Below are positions 27,871 to 36,716 of a stretch of 64,000 nt of DNA, in pieces. The DNA lies in contig QAYZ01000008.1 of NCBI GenBank assembly GCA_003054655.1, positions 34,571-98,570 of the forward strand, given 5' to 3'. Origin of the DNA: Spartobacteria bacterium LR76 (GTDB lineage Bacteria > Verrucomicrobiota > Verrucomicrobiia > Chthoniobacterales > Terrimicrobiaceae). The first letter of the stretch is position 1; the number at the start of each line of letters is the position of its first letter. Under the pieces are notes generated by a model that was given only the letters and a program-made list of their open reading frames with translations, was not told the DNA's origin and searched no databases. A program made the translations under genes and the position numbers.

Positions 27871-28067
27871 ACAGAATCAAGGAACAGAAGGCAGCAAAGG
27901 AAACGAAGGGATTTCAAAAACCGGCTACGCCACAAGGCGTAGGGCTGGCATCCTGCCGGCCTGCGTAGGACGACTGAATCCGAGGTAGTGATTCTCCAGT
28001 ATGCCCGCCGAGCTTGCTGGCCAGCGGGACGCTGGCTCTACGGTTCAAGGCAAACCAGCCGAAATTC
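27871..28067. repeat. Intergenic region with hairpins and a repeat-like A-rich tract
   Basis: No gene is seen. The first 50 bases hold an A-rich run of short purine repeats (27880-27920). Then come a 7-bp hairpin with an ACAA loop (27925-27931 with 27936-27942), a GGCA/TGCC hairpin (27947-27957) and further GCTGGC palindromes near 28016-28035. It resembles a dispersed intergenic repeat of the kind seen in related genomes, but a single copy is visible here, so the repeat status is unproven. It lies between two convergent genes and may end both transcripts. Confidence 0.35.
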
Positions 28068-28487
28068 CTACTCCCCGATGATCTTCACGAGCACGCGCTT
28101 GCGGCGCAGGCCGTCGAATTCGCCGTAGAAAATCTGCTCCCACGGGCCGAAGTCGAGCTGACCGTTGGTCACTGCTACGACCACCTCGCGGCCCATGATG
28201 GTGCGCTTCAGGTGGGCGTCGGCATTGTCCTCGCCGGTGCGGTTGTGGAGGTACTGGCTATGCGGCTTCTCGGGTGCAAGCTCTTCCAGCCATTTCTCGA
28301 AATCCGCATGCAGCCCACCCTCGTTGTCATTGATGAAGACGCTGGCCGAGATGTGCATTGCGTTGACCAGGCACAGGCCCTCCTGGATTTTGCTTTCCGC
28401 CAGGCACTTTTCCACCTCGTCGGTGAGGTTGATAAACATGCGGCGCCGCGGCACATCGAACCAAAGCTCTTTGCGGTAGGATTTCAT
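28068..28487 (-). CDS. yjbQ: YjbQ family protein (UPF0047)
   Basis: A 139-aa cytoplasmic protein of the YjbQ/UPF0047 family, some of which have weak thiamine-phosphate synthase activity; the true role is unsettled. Typical blocks are visible: [37 protein letters not shown] and [15 protein letters not shown]. The ATG at 28487 fits the family length; the open frame continues upstream only over intergenic DNA and the 3' end of the transporter gene. It is the last gene of the polysaccharide locus, 46 bp after the transporter, and may or may not be functionally linked. Confidence 0.88.
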   Translation of the reverse strand: MKSYRKELWFDVPRRRMFINLTDEVEKCLAESKIQEGLCLVNAMHISASVFINDNEGGLHADFEKWLEELAPEKPHSQYLHNRTGEDNADAHLKRTIMGREVVVAVTNGQLDFGPWEQIFYGEFDGLRRKRVLVKIIGE

Positions 28488-28533
28488 GGCTGGTTCCTTA
28501 CCGGAAATCCCGCTCTGCGGAAACCCTCGTTCT

Positions 28534-29946
28534 TCACGGATTCGCCATCGAGGCACGGTCCTCCCCGGGCTTCCTGTCAGGCTCCTCTTCCGGAGGCTTG
28601 TACGCAGCGTCCCCTCCCAGCCGCAGCCAGTCGCGGTACAAGAAGATCGTGATGACACCCCCGGCAGTGGAGAACGCTCCGGTCCACAAAAACACCACCC
28701 GGTAATCATGCGTCCATTGCAATACCTGCGCCGCAAGCATCGGGGAAAAAATCAGCCCCAGATGGAAGATGATCGTATTTGCACTGACGCACTCTCCAAA
28801 ATGCGCCGCCGGGAACAAGCGTGCCAACGTTGTCAGATACGAGGCGAGAAATGCCGCGCAACTCGCGGCGCTGCATATCCACCAGACGAGGAAACTGTCT
28901 GGCGTCCGCGCCGCAAAAAATCCGGTCAGATACACCAGCCCCACCAGCAGGCTGCTGACCATCTGCACCCGCAACGGGTGAAACCTGTCTCCCAACCATC
29001 CGGCAATGAAGAAAACGGGGATTTGCACCAGCAGCGTCCACGCCTTGATCTTGCCAAAATCCTCCACGCTCAATCCCAGCGTCGCGGCGTATCCCGGCTT
29101 GTCCGCCATCGTGGCAAAAAACACGATGAACGTCGTGAAGGGCACCCAGCCGCTCCAGTAGCAAAAGCTCTGCGCGTAGATCTTCAAATAGAACCGGTGT
29201 CCGAAGCATCTCCGGCAATACTCCCGGACCCGGTCAAGCCTGGATCCTCGGCCCGGCATCCTCTCTACCGGCGGATACTCTCCTTCCCGCACCAGCAGGA
29301 AAAGCAGCGCAAAGCCAACGGCATAGACCAGCGCGCATACCATGTACACCTCGGCCGTGTGCTCATGCACATGGCTGAAGACAAATCGGTTGAAAGCAAA
29401 GCCCCCCAACCCGCCCACCGCACGGAAAAAGCCGATGAATTTTCCCAATACCTGCTCGGGGATGATGTCCTTGATGAGGAACTGGTAGTTCGAAAGGATG
29501 TAGATGTTTGACGCCGTGTAGCACACCGCGCCGAGGCCCAGCAGGATCTTCAGCAATGCCTCCTCGCCCGTTCCCGGCAGCATTCCGGCCAGCCAGACGG
29601 ATGCCGGCTGCGCAAAGCCCAGCAGCATCAGGCTTGCCACCACACAGGGCGAGAACCACAGAAAGAACGGCCTCCGGCGGCCCATTGGGCTGCGGCATTG
29701 ATCGCTCTGCACTCCGACGATCGGGGCGAGGATCATCGTCAGGACGGCCGGGATACTGAGAGCCAGCAGGGCGATCTCAAAGTCGCTGCCGCCCGCCCAG
29801 CGTAATTGCAGCGGCAGGATCGCGGGTACCGACGACTCCATGAGTGTCAGGACGAAATCGCCGAGCAGCATCCAGAACATCACCTGCACCAGCGCGGCGC
29901 GCGTGTACACCAGCGTCCCCACCCGGTATTGCCTCTCTCCTCTCAT
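28534..29946 (-). CDS. MFS sugar/glycoside transporter
   Basis: A 470-aa protein with 12 predicted membrane helices. The cytoplasmic loop 2-3 carries the MFS signature in the form [16 protein letters not shown], the version common in GPH and sucrose-type cotransporters. It is the likely importer for an oligosaccharide freed by the upstream hydrolases. The start at 29946 overlaps the stop of the glycosidase-like gene (ATGA). The C-terminus is long and charged ([17 protein letters not shown]). Confidence 0.85.
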   Translation of the reverse strand: MRGERQYRVGTLVYTRAALVQVMFWMLLGDFVLTLMESSVPAILPLQLRWAGGSDFEIALLALSIPAVLTMILAPIVGVQSDQCRSPMGRRRPFFLWFSPCVVASLMLLGFAQPASVWLAGMLPGTGEEALLKILLGLGAVCYTASNIYILSNYQFLIKDIIPEQVLGKFIGFFRAVGGLGGFAFNRFVFSHVHEHTAEVYMVCALVYAVGFALLFLLVREGEYPPVERMPGRGSRLDRVREYCRRCFGHRFYLKIYAQSFCYWSGWVPFTTFIVFFATMADKPGYAATLGLSVEDFGKIKAWTLLVQIPVFFIAGWLGDRFHPLRVQMVSSLLVGLVYLTGFFAARTPDSFLVWWICSAASCAAFLASYLTTLARLFPAAHFGECVSANTIIFHLGLIFSPMLAAQVLQWTHDYRVVFLWTGAFSTAGGVITIFLYRDWLRLGGDAAYKPPEEEPDRKPGEDRASMANP

Positions 29947-31988
29947 TTCGCTACGGCCAGCGACCGCTCCAGCAATTCCAGCTTCGCGCCGAAGTCCTTC
30001 GCGATGTCCGGCCCGAAACACTGGCTCCACGCCCCGCGCCTCGCGATGACCAGAGAGTCCAGCTCGGCTGTACCAAGCGCCGCCAGGATCTCCCGCGTAT
30101 TGGCGATTTCCGCGCCCAGGATCGCATCGTGCTCCGGGGTTTTTCCCCCGCCCGCAGGGAGGGCGTGGAAGGCAAACACATGCTGATACGTAAGGAAAAA
30201 TCTCCTGCACCAGCGCAGCGGCGGCAATTGCCGCTCCGCCCACGCGGCCTCCACCCGGGAAGCCGACCGTCCCGCCCTCTCGATTCCTGCGATGGCTCCG
30301 CCCAGCAATTCCACCATTTCCGCATACCACCCGGCAATCTCCGCCGCCTGCGAGAGTTCCAGATCGAGGAAATCCTTGAACGGCGTGGGCGAATCGATCC
30401 GGTACCCCTGCCGTGCCAGATAATACTCGCGCTCATGGCTCTCCACCACGTCGCACGGCAGCAGCAGCGGTTTCACCAGCCACCGATAGCGCAAGCCGCC
30501 ATCCTGCAGTCTCAAGCCCCAGTATTGCGGCCATGCGCACAGGGCCAGGTCCGCCTTCCGCCACGCCGCCGCGATCTCCCGTCGAAATCCTTCCCCGCCA
30601 GGGATCAGCCGCGGGAGCAGTTCCTCGATGCACCTCATCTCTCCGGCCCTCCAGACCATTTCGCGAATCACGTCCTGATTCACCGTGCAGCGGTTTCTCT
30701 CCGGCGGGATCACTCCCCAGTTGGTCGCTGAGCAGCCGGGCGCGGTCTCGTTGAGGGACTGAAATTTGCGGAAGGTCAGCAGCGCATGCGGTACGCCCAG
30801 CACCGGATCAAGATCTTCGCTGAAGTCCTGGTACTGGCACAGGCAGACCCGTCTGCCTTTCTCTGCCGCCAGCTTTTCGACCTTGTGAAACAATCCGCCG
30901 ACTGTCGCCGAGATGATCGTGAGATCCGGCAATCGGGCGGGTGTCGTTCCGAAAAAATGCCCTGCTCCGGTATTGTCTTTGACGGCATACCCGACCCGAG
31001 CTGGCAGACGAGCGTTTATTCCCGGCAGGCACTCCTCCTTCATCGCCCATGGATTCACCCAGACCTGAGCCGGACTGCCATGCCCGAGCAGCACCTCCTC
31101 AAGCATCTCGTGAAACTCGATAATCCGATCGGCTTCACTCCGCGCCAGCGGTCCTTCGCCGTCCCTCCAGAATCCCGTGCCGAGATCCGCGTGCCAGAAA
31201 AAGAAATGCCTCAGCCCCGCATTCCCTGCAAGGAGCCCATCAAAGACCGCGCGGTAAAACTCCACGCCCTCCATATGATCGGTGTCGATCCGGTGAAACC
31301 CCTCATGCCCCCCGCGTTTCAAGTGCTCATGGTGGAAGTGCGATCCTCGCAGGTGCGGGTGCAGCCGGAAAAACGCCTCCGGGTACGGCCGCGGCAAAAA
31401 TGTCGTAAACGACGGCTCCAGATCGAAGCTCTCCGCAATCGCGATGCAGGCATGCAGCTCCGCCGCATTCGCCGAGATGACGTCGCGGTCCCACACGCCG
31501 TCATGCCATTTCGTCCAGACAAAGCGCGCTGGTGAGGGATTGGTGAATTGATACGCCTCGAAATACTCGCCCACCGGCTCGCGGCGCGACAGCCGGTTGC
31601 ACTCCATCGCCGTATAGCCCAAAGCCACCAGATTCTCGGCATAGCGCACCGGATCGAGCTTGAATCCCGTCGGCTCGTAGCAATGAAAAGGAAAGTCCTC
31701 CAGCACCAGCCTTTCACGATAAGGACTCGTGCGTTCGAGGGGCAGCGGCTCCGCCGCGCCCCGGTCGAGGTGATGCAGGTAATACAATGCCCCGGCCAGC
31801 ACACTGCGCGGACGATCACCCGTGAAGATGATATCTCCTGCCTGTTCAAATATACGAAAGGTTCTCTCCGGCAATCCCGACAGCTCAAGGTCCTCCACCG
31901 TGCCAGCCATTACCCGGGTGAGTCCCGCTTCATTCAGGCGCATGATGGCCCGCTGAACCGCCGGATGGCGGAGATCGGAAGCACTCAT
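29943..31988 (-). CDS. Large glycosidase-like protein of uncertain family
   Basis: A 681-aa protein without a signal peptide, so probably cytoplasmic. The first 110 residues resemble the N-terminal accessory domain of GH20/GH67-type enzymes (FTGDRPRSVLAGALYYLHHL). A probable TIM barrel follows from about residue 120, with acidic and aromatic blocks at strand ends (GYTAMECNRLS, FHRIDTDHMEGVEF, FFFWHADLGTG, QVWVNPWAMKEE). The helical C-terminus resembles that of alpha-glucuronidase-like families. I cannot name the catalytic residues. It sits between a GH5 gene (1-nt gap) and the transporter (4-bp overlap), so it likely processes the imported product. The start at 31988 was chosen by the tight spacing. 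Confidence 0.5.
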   Translation of the reverse strand: MSASDLRHPAVQRAIMRLNEAGLTRVMAGTVEDLELSGLPERTFRIFEQAGDIIFTGDRPRSVLAGALYYLHHLDRGAAEPLPLERTSPYRERLVLEDFPFHCYEPTGFKLDPVRYAENLVALGYTAMECNRLSRREPVGEYFEAYQFTNPSPARFVWTKWHDGVWDRDVISANAAELHACIAIAESFDLEPSFTTFLPRPYPEAFFRLHPHLRGSHFHHEHLKRGGHEGFHRIDTDHMEGVEFYRAVFDGLLAGNAGLRHFFFWHADLGTGFWRDGEGPLARSEADRIIEFHEMLEEVLLGHGSPAQVWVNPWAMKEECLPGINARLPARVGYAVKDNTGAGHFFGTTPARLPDLTIISATVGGLFHKVEKLAAEKGRRVCLCQYQDFSEDLDPVLGVPHALLTFRKFQSLNETAPGCSATNWGVIPPERNRCTVNQDVIREMVWRAGEMRCIEELLPRLIPGGEGFRREIAAAWRKADLALCAWPQYWGLRLQDGGLRYRWLVKPLLLPCDVVESHEREYYLARQGYRIDSPTPFKDFLDLELSQAAEIAGWYAEMVELLGGAIAGIERAGRSASRVEAAWAERQLPPLRWCRRFFLTYQHVFAFHALPAGGGKTPEHDAILGAEIANTREILAALGTAELDSLVIARRGAWSQCFGPDIAKDFGAKLELLERSLAVAK

Positions 31989-31989
31989 C

Positions 31990-33063
31990 TCAGTACTTCT
32001 GCAAAAGCTCCAGCATCTGACGGTCGAGCTTCCGTCCCCGGTAATCCTCATACGCCACGTCCTTGCGGTCGCTATTGAAGATGCCAAATGGTCCGGAGAA
32101 GTTCCACAGAGCCCATCCCCATCCTGCCTGCTGGTAGTTGCGGAGCGAATCCTCCATGTAGCGCAGCGTCACGTCGTGTGGAGTTTTGTTGAACACGCCC
32201 CACTCGCCCACCATCACGCCCACGCCCTTCTGCTCCAGCTTCTGCCATGGTGCGATCTGAGTCTTCCACAGCCACTCCCGGTCGATCACCTTGCCGTCCG
32301 GCTGCACCAGCGGCCAGGCGGGAGGCAAATCCTCCGATCCTTTGATCCACGAAGCACCGTAATGGCTGATGGCCATCGGCTGATAGCCCCGCGTCGCCTC
32401 GGCCACACGACAGGGAACAATCTCGTAACACGGCGAGTAGCCCGACTGGAGCCCATCGGCTATAATCAGGCGATCCGGATCCTCCTTGCGAATCGCCTCG
32501 CTGACTAGGCCCACGACCTTTGCATAATCCGCGGGATCGACCGAGCGACGCGGCTCATTGAAGAGATTGAAACTCAACCGGCTGCTCGGGATGCCCTTGT
32601 ACCGCCGGGCGAATGCCGCCCAATGCTTCGCGCATATCCGCTGCGCCTCCGGGTCGGTCCAGAGCGAACGCGGCTCCTCCGGCTTCGCCACGGTATAACC
32701 CGGCGCGCGGTGAAAATTCAGACTCACGTGGACGCCATATTTCCTTCCCCACTCCACCGCCTGGTCAATGTCCTTCAGCGCCTCTTCATTGATCTGCTCC
32801 CAATCTCCATTCTTGATCCATATCCGGTAGTCCATCGGCAGCCGGACAAAATTGAAGCCCAGCTCATGGATGATCTGGAAGTCCTCCTCGCTGAATGGCC
32901 TGTTCTTCTCCAGCCGGTACTTGGCATCCAGATTGAAACCTTTCCATCGCGGCAGCTTCTCCGGATCGGCCGGAGGCAGCGAGCCGCCGGTATCGCTCCG
33001 GGGAATGCAAGCTCCGAGCAGGACGGCCGCAGAAAATGCGAAAAGAAATCGGGTAAATGACAT
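31990..33063 (-). CDS. Glycoside hydrolase family 5 lipoprotein
   Basis: Endo-acting beta-glycanase of clan GH-A, 357 aa. It starts with a lipoprotein signal (FTRFLFAFSAAVLLGAC). GH5 hallmarks follow: LGFNFVRLPMDYRIW, the acid/base Glu in LSFNLFNEPRR, ISHYG, and the nucleophile Glu in VMVGEWGVF. The substrate is not decidable; cellulose, mannan and xyloglucan are all known for GH5. Being membrane-anchored and co-transcribed with a transporter, it is the probable surface depolymerase. The ATG at 33063 directly precedes the signal; the longer frame is rejected. Confidence 0.92.
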   Translation of the reverse strand: MSFTRFLFAFSAAVLLGACIPRSDTGGSLPPADPEKLPRWKGFNLDAKYRLEKNRPFSEEDFQIIHELGFNFVRLPMDYRIWIKNGDWEQINEEALKDIDQAVEWGRKYGVHVSLNFHRAPGYTVAKPEEPRSLWTDPEAQRICAKHWAAFARRYKGIPSSRLSFNLFNEPRRSVDPADYAKVVGLVSEAIRKEDPDRLIIADGLQSGYSPCYEIVPCRVAEATRGYQPMAISHYGASWIKGSEDLPPAWPLVQPDGKVIDREWLWKTQIAPWQKLEQKGVGVMVGEWGVFNKTPHDVTLRYMEDSLRNYQQAGWGWALWNFSGPFGIFNSDRKDVAYEDYRGRKLDRQMLELLQKY

Positions 33064-33064
33064 T

Positions 33065-33910
33065 TCAGCGGGGGATTGTCGTCCGGCGAAGCTCGTCGAC
33101 CTGGTCCTGGCCGAGCACTTCATTGAAAACCTCCACATTGTCGATCATGCCGACGAAGCCCCTCTGCAAATCCGCCCTGTTCCCCAGCCAGATCTTCGCC
33201 CCCGCCGTAAACACCAGCGGGCCGCGTGTGTCCTTGTAATCAGGGGGAGTCAGCCCCACCTTCACCGGAATGTCGCGCACCGCTCCATCCGCGGTTCCGA
33301 TGTAGAGCTGGCCGTTTTTGCCGTTTCCATCCGTCGTCGCTCCCTGCTGCAACTTGGAGCGCGTACTCTCAGGGGACGTCCCGTCGTAGGTGAACGCGAC
33401 GAAGTACCAGACATCCGGTTCAAACTCGGATCCCAGATCGATCAGATTTGTCGTATCCGCGCCATTTACGTAAAGGTTCAATCGCCCCGAACCGCTTATC
33501 GTAACGCTCACAGTATTTGGCTCGCCCGCATCCGCCCCGCCAAGCACGACGAGCCGTGCATTGGAATTCCTTTCCTGAGTTGGCTTGAACCAAAAGGCCA
33601 CCGTCAGGCCCTCGACCGTTCCCAGATCTCCCACACTCCCGACAGCTGCTCCCGCGGGATCTGCCTTCTGATACGCCTGACCGGCGGTCAAATCCAGCAA
33701 GCCCTCCGCATCACTCGCAGAGATCGTCACGCCACCGCGCGGCGAATTGATGATCTCCAGCCTTCCGCCTTTCGCCGAGCCTGTGTTTTCCCCCTTTCCA
33801 CTGCCAAAAGAATATTGGTAGAGCGGACCGGCTCCGTGTGCAGACATTTGCAGGCCGGCTGATGCCGCCAGCAGGAGGACCGAGTGTTTCAGAGATCTGA
33901 TGCAATTCAT
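33065..33910 (-). CDS. Secreted LamG/concanavalin-A-like domain protein (no PEP-CTERM)
   Basis: A 281-aa exported protein with signal peptide and a single LamG-type beta-sandwich (EGLTVAFWFKP, NLYVNGADTTNLIDLG, DVWYFVAFTYDG, and the closing GFVGMIDNVEVFNEVL). It ends shortly after the domain, without the sorting tail seen in the paralogue at 34632-35570. It lies 1 bp ahead of the GH5 gene, so a carbohydrate-binding role is likely by context. Confidence 0.8.
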   Translation of the reverse strand: MNCIRSLKHSVLLLAASAGLQMSAHGAGPLYQYSFGSGKGENTGSAKGGRLEIINSPRGGVTISASDAEGLLDLTAGQAYQKADPAGAAVGSVGDLGTVEGLTVAFWFKPTQERNSNARLVVLGGADAGEPNTVSVTISGSGRLNLYVNGADTTNLIDLGSEFEPDVWYFVAFTYDGTSPESTRSKLQQGATTDGNGKNGQLYIGTADGAVRDIPVKVGLTPPDYKDTRGPLVFTAGAKIWLGNRADLQRGFVGMIDNVEVFNEVLGQDQVDELRRTTIPR

Positions 33911-33938
33911 AATTTGTGTATGGCGGCTCGCGGGCGAG

Positions 33939-34580
33939 TCAATTCATCCTGCCGGTCCAGAACACCCACTGGGGCGATCCCGCCGGCCAGCTGCTGAGTG
34001 CGATATCCGCAGGCTTGGCCTGCGCGACATGACCGTCCACATACAGGATGTTTGCACATCCCCCGTGCGCCGCCTGGGGTTTGTTTACAGATTGCCAGAA
34101 GGCGACATTGTAGGTCTTTTGATCGGAATTCAACGTACCGTCCGCCATCAGCATCGTCCCTGCCGGCTGGACGACTCCCGCCAGCTTCGCCGCCGTCGAT
34201 CCTCCGCTCAGCGTGCCGTTCATGCCGTAAGTCGTCGCTGCGGGATTATTTACCGCCCTCCTCTGGCTGGGACATCCGTAGGCTTTGCCGAGATTTTTCC
34301 CGCCCGCCTTGGTCACGCTCACGTATTCGCCAGCTCCAAGAAAGTAGTCCCATCCTCGTTGAGTCGCATTTTCGTAAGCCATCGGCAATGTGCCGCCATT
34401 ATCGGCGGCATAAGTCATGATCCCGCCATGCAGCAGGCGGAGATTCGACACACAAGCCGACCTCCGTGCCGACTCCATGCCTTTCATCGCCGCCGGTGTG
34501 GCCACCATCGCAAGGATCGCGATGACACCCACCGTGACTATCAACTCAATCAGGCTGAAGCCGTGTTGAGTACGTTTCAT
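33939..34580 (-). CDS. Type II secretion/type IV pilin-like pseudopilin with H-X9-DG motif
   Basis: A 213-aa protein with a textbook prepilin N-terminus: MKRTQHG followed by FSLIELIVTVGVIAILAMVA, with the processing Gly and the conserved Glu5. Near the C-terminus HGGCANILYVDGH fits the H-X9-DG pattern of pseudopilin-like proteins common in Planctomycetes and Verrucomicrobia. The gene lies between two LamG protein genes on the same strand, so it belongs to the polysaccharide locus; its mechanism there is unknown. Confidence 0.88.
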   Translation of the reverse strand: MKRTQHGFSLIELIVTVGVIAILAMVATPAAMKGMESARRSACVSNLRLLHGGIMTYAADNGGTLPMAYENATQRGWDYFLGAGEYVSVTKAGGKNLGKAYGCPSQRRAVNNPAATTYGMNGTLSGGSTAAKLAGVVQPAGTMLMADGTLNSDQKTYNVAFWQSVNKPQAAHGGCANILYVDGHVAQAKPADIALSSWPAGSPQWVFWTGRMN

Positions 34581-34631
34581 GATAAATATCCGGGGAGATC
34601 GGGCTGTTGAGGGGAGACTTCTCTCTGTGAC

Positions 34632-35570
34632 TTACGAGACTTTCCGGCGGTTGCGAAGGAACAGCAAACCCCCGGCTCCAATCGCCAGCATGGCCGCAAC
34701 CCCCGGCTCCGGCACAGAGGCCAGCCGCAGGTTGTCCAGGCTCGTCTGGGAAAGCACGCCGCTATAGATCGAGACGTCATCGATCATCCCGTTGAGGCCG
34801 CGCGTATAATCCGCCCTGTTGCCCAGATAGAGCGCCGTACTCGCGCCGAAGTCGATCGAACCGCGCGAGTCATTATAATTCGGCCCGGTCAGGCCTATCT
34901 TGACCGGTGTATCCGTCACCGCCGAGGTTGCCGTACCGACATAAAGCTGACCGTTCTTGGTATTGCCGTCCGTCGTTGCCGCGCCCTGCACAGTCGAGTT
35001 CGTGCTGCCTGACGAAGTTCCGTCATATGTCAACGCAATGAAATACCATGTGTCCGCGCTCAGCGTAGGTCCCAGATTGATCGTATCCGCTGTAGATCCG
35101 CCGTCTACATAGACATTCAGCTTGCCCGCTCCGTTAAGCGACAGGCCCACGCTGCCCGCCGCTCCCACATCCGAAGCTCCCAGCACAAAAAGCCGTGCAT
35201 TGGATGTCAGCGCCGAAGCGCTGAACTTCACCCACATCGCCACCGTCACTCCAGTTTGCGTTCCCAGCCCGGTCAAGGCGCCTGTCGCATAACCCGCATT
35301 GGAGGTGTTGTAAGTCTGGCCGCCGGTCAAGTTCAAAACTCCGCTGCCTCCCACGCCCCCTGTAGTACCAAAGGTCACTCCTCCGGTCCCGGAGTTTGAT
35401 ACTGACAGAGTTCCTCCTGAACCCGCGCCCGTGTTTGCGCCACTGCCGGAATCAAAAGCGTACTCATACAGAGCGGCGCCATGCGTCGGGCTCGATACTA
35501 AGAATATCGCGATGCATGGGAGTAATAATGTTAGGGTTCTGGAGTTTGTTCGGGGGAGTGTCACGTTCAT
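34632..35570 (-). CDS. LamG-domain protein with PEP-CTERM sorting signal
   Basis: A 312-aa exported protein: signal peptide, one LamG-like domain (TVAMWVKFSASALTSNARLF to MIDDVSIYSGVL) and a C-terminal VPEPG motif, hydrophobic helix and basic RNRR end, that is, a PEP-CTERM signal for exosortase processing. It aligns across its whole LamG region with the product of 33065-33910, so the two are paralogues. The start at 35570 gives a normal signal peptide; an in-frame ATG at 35624 would put 18 odd residues first. It is divergent from a LacI-type regulator. Confidence 0.85.
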   Translation of the reverse strand: MNVTLPRTNSRTLTLLLPCIAIFLVSSPTHGAALYEYAFDSGSGANTGAGSGGTLSVSNSGTGGVTFGTTGGVGGSGVLNLTGGQTYNTSNAGYATGALTGLGTQTGVTVAMWVKFSASALTSNARLFVLGASDVGAAGSVGLSLNGAGKLNVYVDGGSTADTINLGPTLSADTWYFIALTYDGTSSGSTNSTVQGAATTDGNTKNGQLYVGTATSAVTDTPVKIGLTGPNYNDSRGSIDFGASTALYLGNRADYTRGLNGMIDDVSIYSGVLSQTSLDNLRLASVPEPGVAAMLAIGAGGLLFLRNRRKVS

Positions 35571-35633
35571 GCAAAAACGATAGGAACCGCCATTTCCCCT
35601 TGCAAGAGGCATTTCACTGTTCATGATTAGTAG

Positions 35634-36662
35634 ATGGCGTCTCCCAATCAGCGCGCCCTGGCCCGGGCCGCGGGGCTTAGTCAGACCACGGTCTCTCTGG
35701 CCCTGCGCAGGCATCCTTCCATCCCTGCGGAAACGCGCGATTACATTTTCCGGGTGGCCAGGGAAATCGGTTATCAGCCTAATGCCTATGTCGCCTGCCT
35801 CATGTCTCGCATCCGCTCGGGGAATCCGCCTCCGGATCGAGGTTGCATCGCCCTTCTTGCGGACGCCGAGAATGAGGACGAGTGGCTCTACGATGAGATT
35901 TTCCGAAAGATTTACGAGGGCATGCGTGAGCGCGCTTTGGAGTCGGGCTTCTATACAGAACCCTTTTATCTGCGCTCATCCGCGCTCACAGGCTCCAAGA
36001 TCAACCGCATCCTGACAGCCCGCGGCATCAGGGGCCTCGTCCTCGCTCCCCAACGACGGCCCGGCTCGGAAAGGCTCTCTCTCCAGTGGGACAACTACGC
36101 CTGCTCCACCGTCGGCTATACCTGGCAGGACCCTCTCGTGGACCGCATCGTCACTTTTCATCGTCACAATATCGATGCAGCTTATGAGAAACTCGTCGCG
36201 CTGGGGCACAAACGTATTGCCACCTGTCTCCCTCACGATGCGGTCGATGCCGTGAACTCCAACTGGCTCGCCGGTTTCTATCTCTGGTACCACAAATGTC
36301 CGCCCCGGTCACGCATCCCTCTCTTTGTCGTGACGCCAGGTTCCAAGCCCCTCCATCGCTTCTCCTCCTGGATTAAAAAATGGAAACCCGACGCGCTCGT
36401 TACTCTAAAGAGTGATGAGATTCCCTGGCTGGAAAAGCTCGGCTACCATATCCCCGACGACATCAGCGTAGTCTGCTTCAACCGCCGGCTCAGCTCCACC
36501 ATGGCCGGCATGCAGGAGAATTTCGGCGTCATCGGTGGAAGCGCCATCGATGTTGTCACCTCTGGCATCCTCGGTAACCGCTATGGGCTTCCTGCCCACC
36601 CGAAGATCCTTATGATCGAAGGTTACTGGGCGGACGGCCCCACGGTGCGATCACGCGTCTGA
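35634..36662 (+). CDS. LacI-family transcriptional regulator
   Basis: A 342-aa repressor. An N-terminal helix-turn-helix (RALARAAGLSQTTVSLALRR) is followed by the hinge-like IGYQPNAYVACLMSRIR and a periplasmic-binding-protein sugar domain. The first ATG is used; the 63-bp divergent gap to the LamG/PEP-CTERM gene probably holds both promoters and the operator, though I cannot pick out a clear palindrome. Position argues it controls the seven-gene minus-strand locus 28068-35570 in response to a saccharide. Confidence 0.88.
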   Translation: MASPNQRALARAAGLSQTTVSLALRRHPSIPAETRDYIFRVAREIGYQPNAYVACLMSRIRSGNPPPDRGCIALLADAENEDEWLYDEIFRKIYEGMRERALESGFYTEPFYLRSSALTGSKINRILTARGIRGLVLAPQRRPGSERLSLQWDNYACSTVGYTWQDPLVDRIVTFHRHNIDAAYEKLVALGHKRIATCLPHDAVDAVNSNWLAGFYLWYHKCPPRSRIPLFVVTPGSKPLHRFSSWIKKWKPDALVTLKSDEIPWLEKLGYHIPDDISVVCFNRRLSSTMAGMQENFGVIGGSAIDVVTSGILGNRYGLPAHPKILMIEGYWADGPTVRSRV

Positions 36663-36716
36663 TCTTCAGGAGTTCTGCCGGATCAGCTTCTCAAATGCTT
36701 CTCTTCCCAGACCCGC

